Part shown: positions 63,601-64,000 of the stretch, piece by piece
Numbering within the stretch: position 1 is the first letter of the stretch
Layout: every line of letters begins with the position of its first letter
Source: Bacteroidia bacterium
GTDB taxonomy: Bacteria; Bacteroidota; Bacteroidia; Chitinophagales; JAUHXS01
Length of the DNA: 64,000 nt
Assembly (NCBI GenBank): GCA_030426955.1
Contig: JAUHXS010000001.1
Location: 270,661-334,660, forward strand
Reading direction: 5' to 3'
The notes under the pieces: generated by a model
What the model was told of the DNA's origin: nothing
What the model saw: only the letters and a program-made list of their open reading frames with translations
Database searches by the model: none
Made by a program: the position numbers and the translations under genes

Positions 63601-64000
63601 ATGGTTTGAGTCGTGTCTGTAGTGCTCCAAAGAATAGAATCAAACCCAAGTCCAACATCAAGCATTACTGAATCCAAACCACAGGCATAAGCAGTATCTT
63701 GGAGCTGAGGCTCTACCCCGTCTACGACTCTGATTGTAGTTGTTAATATACTTCCACAATACCCTATCGTGTAATTGTACTGAATTGTATGTAATCCTGC
63801 TCCAGCAACTGCGGGGTCGAATACTCCGCTTGAGGACATACCTGGACCTGAGTAAGTCGCATTACAAACGTAAAATGGCGTTGATGTATCTGGATCATCT
63901 GTAGTACAGTAAATACTGTCTAGACCATTCCAAGGACTAACGTTCCAATCTACAAGCGAAACCCTTTTTATTTTGTTATTTCTAGTATCGGCAACATCTA
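57639..64000 (-). CDS. Giant repetitive T9SS type-B surface protein (N-terminus outside window)
   Basis: The frame is open from 57639 to the window edge; the internal ATG at 63839 is not the start, since codons continue upstream without a stop to 64000. At least 2120 residues are visible. It is a chain of Ig/PKD-like modules, each with a Cys-containing opening such as DTICSGDSIQL, CIGDTLVLGG or DTVLCNGTNLVLYG, and a second Cys before the next unit. Nearly identical blocks recur between about 59803 and 62525. The end is a type-B CTD (VFVPNLFTPNGDGVNDELCV, KWGNEVFITADPSICWDG). It resembles a SprB-type adhesin, here with PorP/SprF and PD40 partners downstream. Confidence 0.93.
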   Translation of the reverse strand, partial: DVADTRNNKIKRVSLVDWNVSPWNGLDSIYCTTDDPDTSTPFYVCNATYSGPGMSSSGVFDPAVAGAGLHTIQYNYTIGYCGSILTTTIRVVDGVEPQLQDTAYACGLDSVMLDVGLGFDSILWSTTDTTQTITVNTPGLYTVAVTDTNGCMSTDQTEVLPSTPPVVDAGNDTGICIGDTLVLGGIPTGSSAIGILSYQWTPDTFFVDADTVANPRVVALFDTTYIVTVADSNGCASIDTIDVVVNDRPNTNAGVDDTICSGDSIQLNSTASTGLMPYSYQWLPTDSLSNDTIANPWAYPIDTTDYIVTITDANGCSNADTVNILVLPGLTLSLTNDTGICLGDTTTLLAAVAGGTMPYSIQWTPSDSLDCDTCFFTMAWPTSTTSYIFTVVDTYLCSAQDSVQITVNANPIADAGADDSLCIGDTVLIGSLFGSSGGTSPYSYQWAPSDSLSNDTIFNPLAFPTTTTEYQLQVTDANGCIGVDSVNVRVDSLPTIAGAGVDTVLCNGTNLVLYGNTPLVGNGLWQILSGSGNLVDSSQPTTTINGLLFPDTIDLEWSISNGICPTSRDSMTIYNINPLDPNVVISVSPNDTICEGTSVTFSLSTAVDSGLTPSYQWLLNGVNITGATNIHYVTDSLKDGDSVQLIMTVSENCFIVQSDTSTTIQMTVDTLPSAAVVGVDTTICDTFLTLYATNPVVGAGRWSVLSGMANVVNDLNPISLVNEMAYGDTVELQWRVANGMICPSNRDTLTITILDLPTAADAGEDTAICDTVITLYANTPTVGVGNWMLLSGTGNIVNPLDPTSQLDGLVRGDTVVLEWSISNGICTVSRDTIEISVLDLPTVADAGVDTVLCNGTNLVLYGNTPIVGNGLWQILSGSGSLVAPTSPTSNVNSLLFPDTIDLEWSISNGICPVSRDSMRIYNINPLNPDVTISVSPNDTICEGTSVTFSLSTAVDSGLSPSYQWLLNGVNITGATNMHYVTDSLKDGDSVQLIMTVSENCFIVQSDTSTAIQITVDTLPTIADAGVDTVLCNGTNLVLYGNTPIVGNGLWQILSGSGNLVDSSQPTTTINGLLFPDTIGLEWSISNGICPTSRDSMTIYNINPLDPNVVISVSPNDTICEGTSVTFNLSTAVDSGLTPSYQWLLNGVNITGATNIHYVTDSLKDGDSVQLIMTVSENCFIVQSDTSTAIQMTVDTLPSAAVVGVDTTICDTFLTLYATNPDTGIGMWSIVSGTANIVANTDPLSLVNQMNYGNTVELGWEISSGVCPSNRDTLTITILDLPTAADAGEDTTICDTMITLYANTPTVGAGNWMLLSGAGNIVNPLDPVSQLDGLVRGDTVVLEWSISNGICTVSRDTIEISVLDLPTVADAGVDTVLCNGTNLVLYGNTPIVGNGLWQILSGTGSLVNASLPSATIGGLVAPDNIELEWSIDNGVCPATRDTMEIFNINPLNPSITIQSNDVNDTICIGDTVVFSIATVTDSGFTPNYQWLLNGVAITGATGLTYITDTLTDGDNIELALTVAENCFINRSDTSNIITIRVSNGVLADAGNDTAICLDQSVMIGGSPTAIGGLGSILYAWSPILSLDNFAISNPTAQPLATTEYFVRVTDAGGCFTVDSITVQVSNPVADAGVNDTICDGDVVSIGGTPSASGGLGGYTYLWSPADSINNTSIANPLVFPTSNTTYQLLITDSIGCPATDSVIISVSAPVADAGSDTTVCMDNIITLGGVTVSSGGFAPYTYLWSPNTGFIDPNTDSNPQVNPIDTTYVIVITDVAGCMASDSVTLMVNPLPIADAGLNDTICIGDNIMIGGAPTASGTTGSYVYNWTPTGGFIANPTDSNPTVTGDTTRTYAVVVVDTNGCMASDSVEVFVIPSFSIAISDTALCFGDSVQLSVTGGVSYQWAPSRGLSDSTIGNPMASPDSTTIYRVIASSNQCPSDSGFITVTVHPAVDVNIVPGDTLVVIGAEIQLDGTTRSGEFYTWSPLGDLDDDKIPTPITIPLFDSVTYSLEVIDSNGCYGYDTITITVQDVYEVFVPNLFTPNGDGVNDELCVENYGIEELEFKVFNKWGNEVFITADPSICWDGTMGGDPLDADTYAYYLRYVTFGGEEIMGEGTITLIR
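59803..60950 (-). repeat. Internal DNA duplication in the giant gene, copy 1
   Basis: About 1.15 kb closely matching 61375-62525 at an offset of 1572-1575 bases. For example, the stretch from 60346 (GTAGCATACAACGTC) corresponds to 61921 and holds base for base over long runs. It encodes the modules VLCNGTNLVLYG, DTICDTVITLYANTP-like and DTICEGTSVTF. The part near 60180-60345 has diverged more. Ends are approximate. Confidence 0.75.
60951..61374 (-). repeat. Third copy of the DTICEGTSVTF module
   Basis: About 424 bases that repeat the adjacent part of copy 1 (compare 60417-60850 and 61992-62420), with the module reading NDTICEGTSVTFSLSTAVDS and GATNMHYVTDSLKDGDSVQ. It sits between the two 1.15-kb blocks, so the array has the order block, single module, block. 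Ends are approximate. Confidence 0.65.
61375..62525 (-). repeat. Internal DNA duplication in the giant gene, copy 2
   Basis: Partner of 59803-60950. Long identical stretches include the code for GLWQILSGSGNLVDSSQP and NINPLDPNVVISVSPNDTIC. The low number of silent differences suggests recent duplication or ongoing gene conversion. Ends are approximate. Confidence 0.75.

Overview
This 64-kb window comes from the chromosome of an AT-rich Bacteroidota bacterium, most likely a Flavobacteriales-type lineage (order inferred, not proven). The evidence is four very long exported proteins ending in type IX secretion (T9SS) sorting domains, a PorP/SprF protein, TPR/PD40 partner proteins, a TonB-dependent receptor with a carboxypeptidase-regulatory domain, a GYDIA-type GHMP kinase beside HMG-CoA reductase, DUF1599 and BT_3928-type genes, and promoters of the Bacteroidota TAnnTTTG type. 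Genes are packed tightly, with several convergent genes touching or overlapping by 4-8 bases. Many genes appear to start with TTG.

Layout. 1-6.4 kb: the end of an exported TPR protein, an outer-membrane barrel, a ZIP metal transporter with a DtxR/MntR-type regulator (and a clear operator over its promoter), an S41 C-terminal processing protease, a DoxX protein and a thioredoxin-like protein. 6.6-17.7 kb: two large T9SS cargo proteins flanking a GT39-like membrane glycosyltransferase and a helical protein of unknown role. 17.9-19.6 kb: a lone receiver protein, then a tRNA-Ser(UGA) whose promoter and 5' end are duplicated 403 bp upstream with a GIY-YIG nuclease gene between the copies, then an endonuclease III lacking its iron-sulfur cysteines. 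19.8-30.4 kb: HMG-CoA reductase and GHMP kinase (mevalonate pathway), acetyl-CoA synthetase, a TonB-dependent receptor, an NrnA-type DHH phosphoesterase, Maf and hypotheticals. 30.4-37.9 kb, minus strand: a T9SS type-B protein with its TPR/PD40 partner, enoyl-CoA hydratase, a second ZIP transporter, a PAP2 phosphatase and a methyltransferase. 38-45.6 kb: BrkB, an Omp28-like lipoprotein, shikimate kinase, a lone Dpp/Opp-type permease, a BT_3928-type protein and DUF1599, then folP-cdaA on the plus strand. 45.7-54.2 kb: a SulP transporter with an extra C-terminal domain, a repeat-bounded array of two toxin-antitoxin pairs, a sodium:solute symporter divergent from phosphofructokinase, and dihydroorotase. 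54.5-64 kb: a three-gene minus-strand unit of a giant repetitive T9SS type-B protein (cut by the window end), PorP/SprF, and a TPR/PD40 protein with a SPOR-like C-terminus.

How the parts work together. Most of the coding mass builds the cell surface: type-B cargo proteins are encoded with the outer-membrane and periplasmic partners that such cargo usually needs. The housekeeping genes cover isoprenoid precursors, acetate activation, folate and cyclic-di-AMP synthesis, pyrimidine and aromatic pathways, and base-excision repair. The least ordinary segments are the tRNA-Ser/GIY-YIG duplication near 18.4-18.95 kb and the tandem units near 47.9-49.5 kb, each made of a 64-bp repeat, a short ORF and a toxin-antitoxin pair. 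A fourth copy of the repeat lies near 54.4 kb. No CRISPR array, complete insertion sequence, prophage or rRNA was seen.
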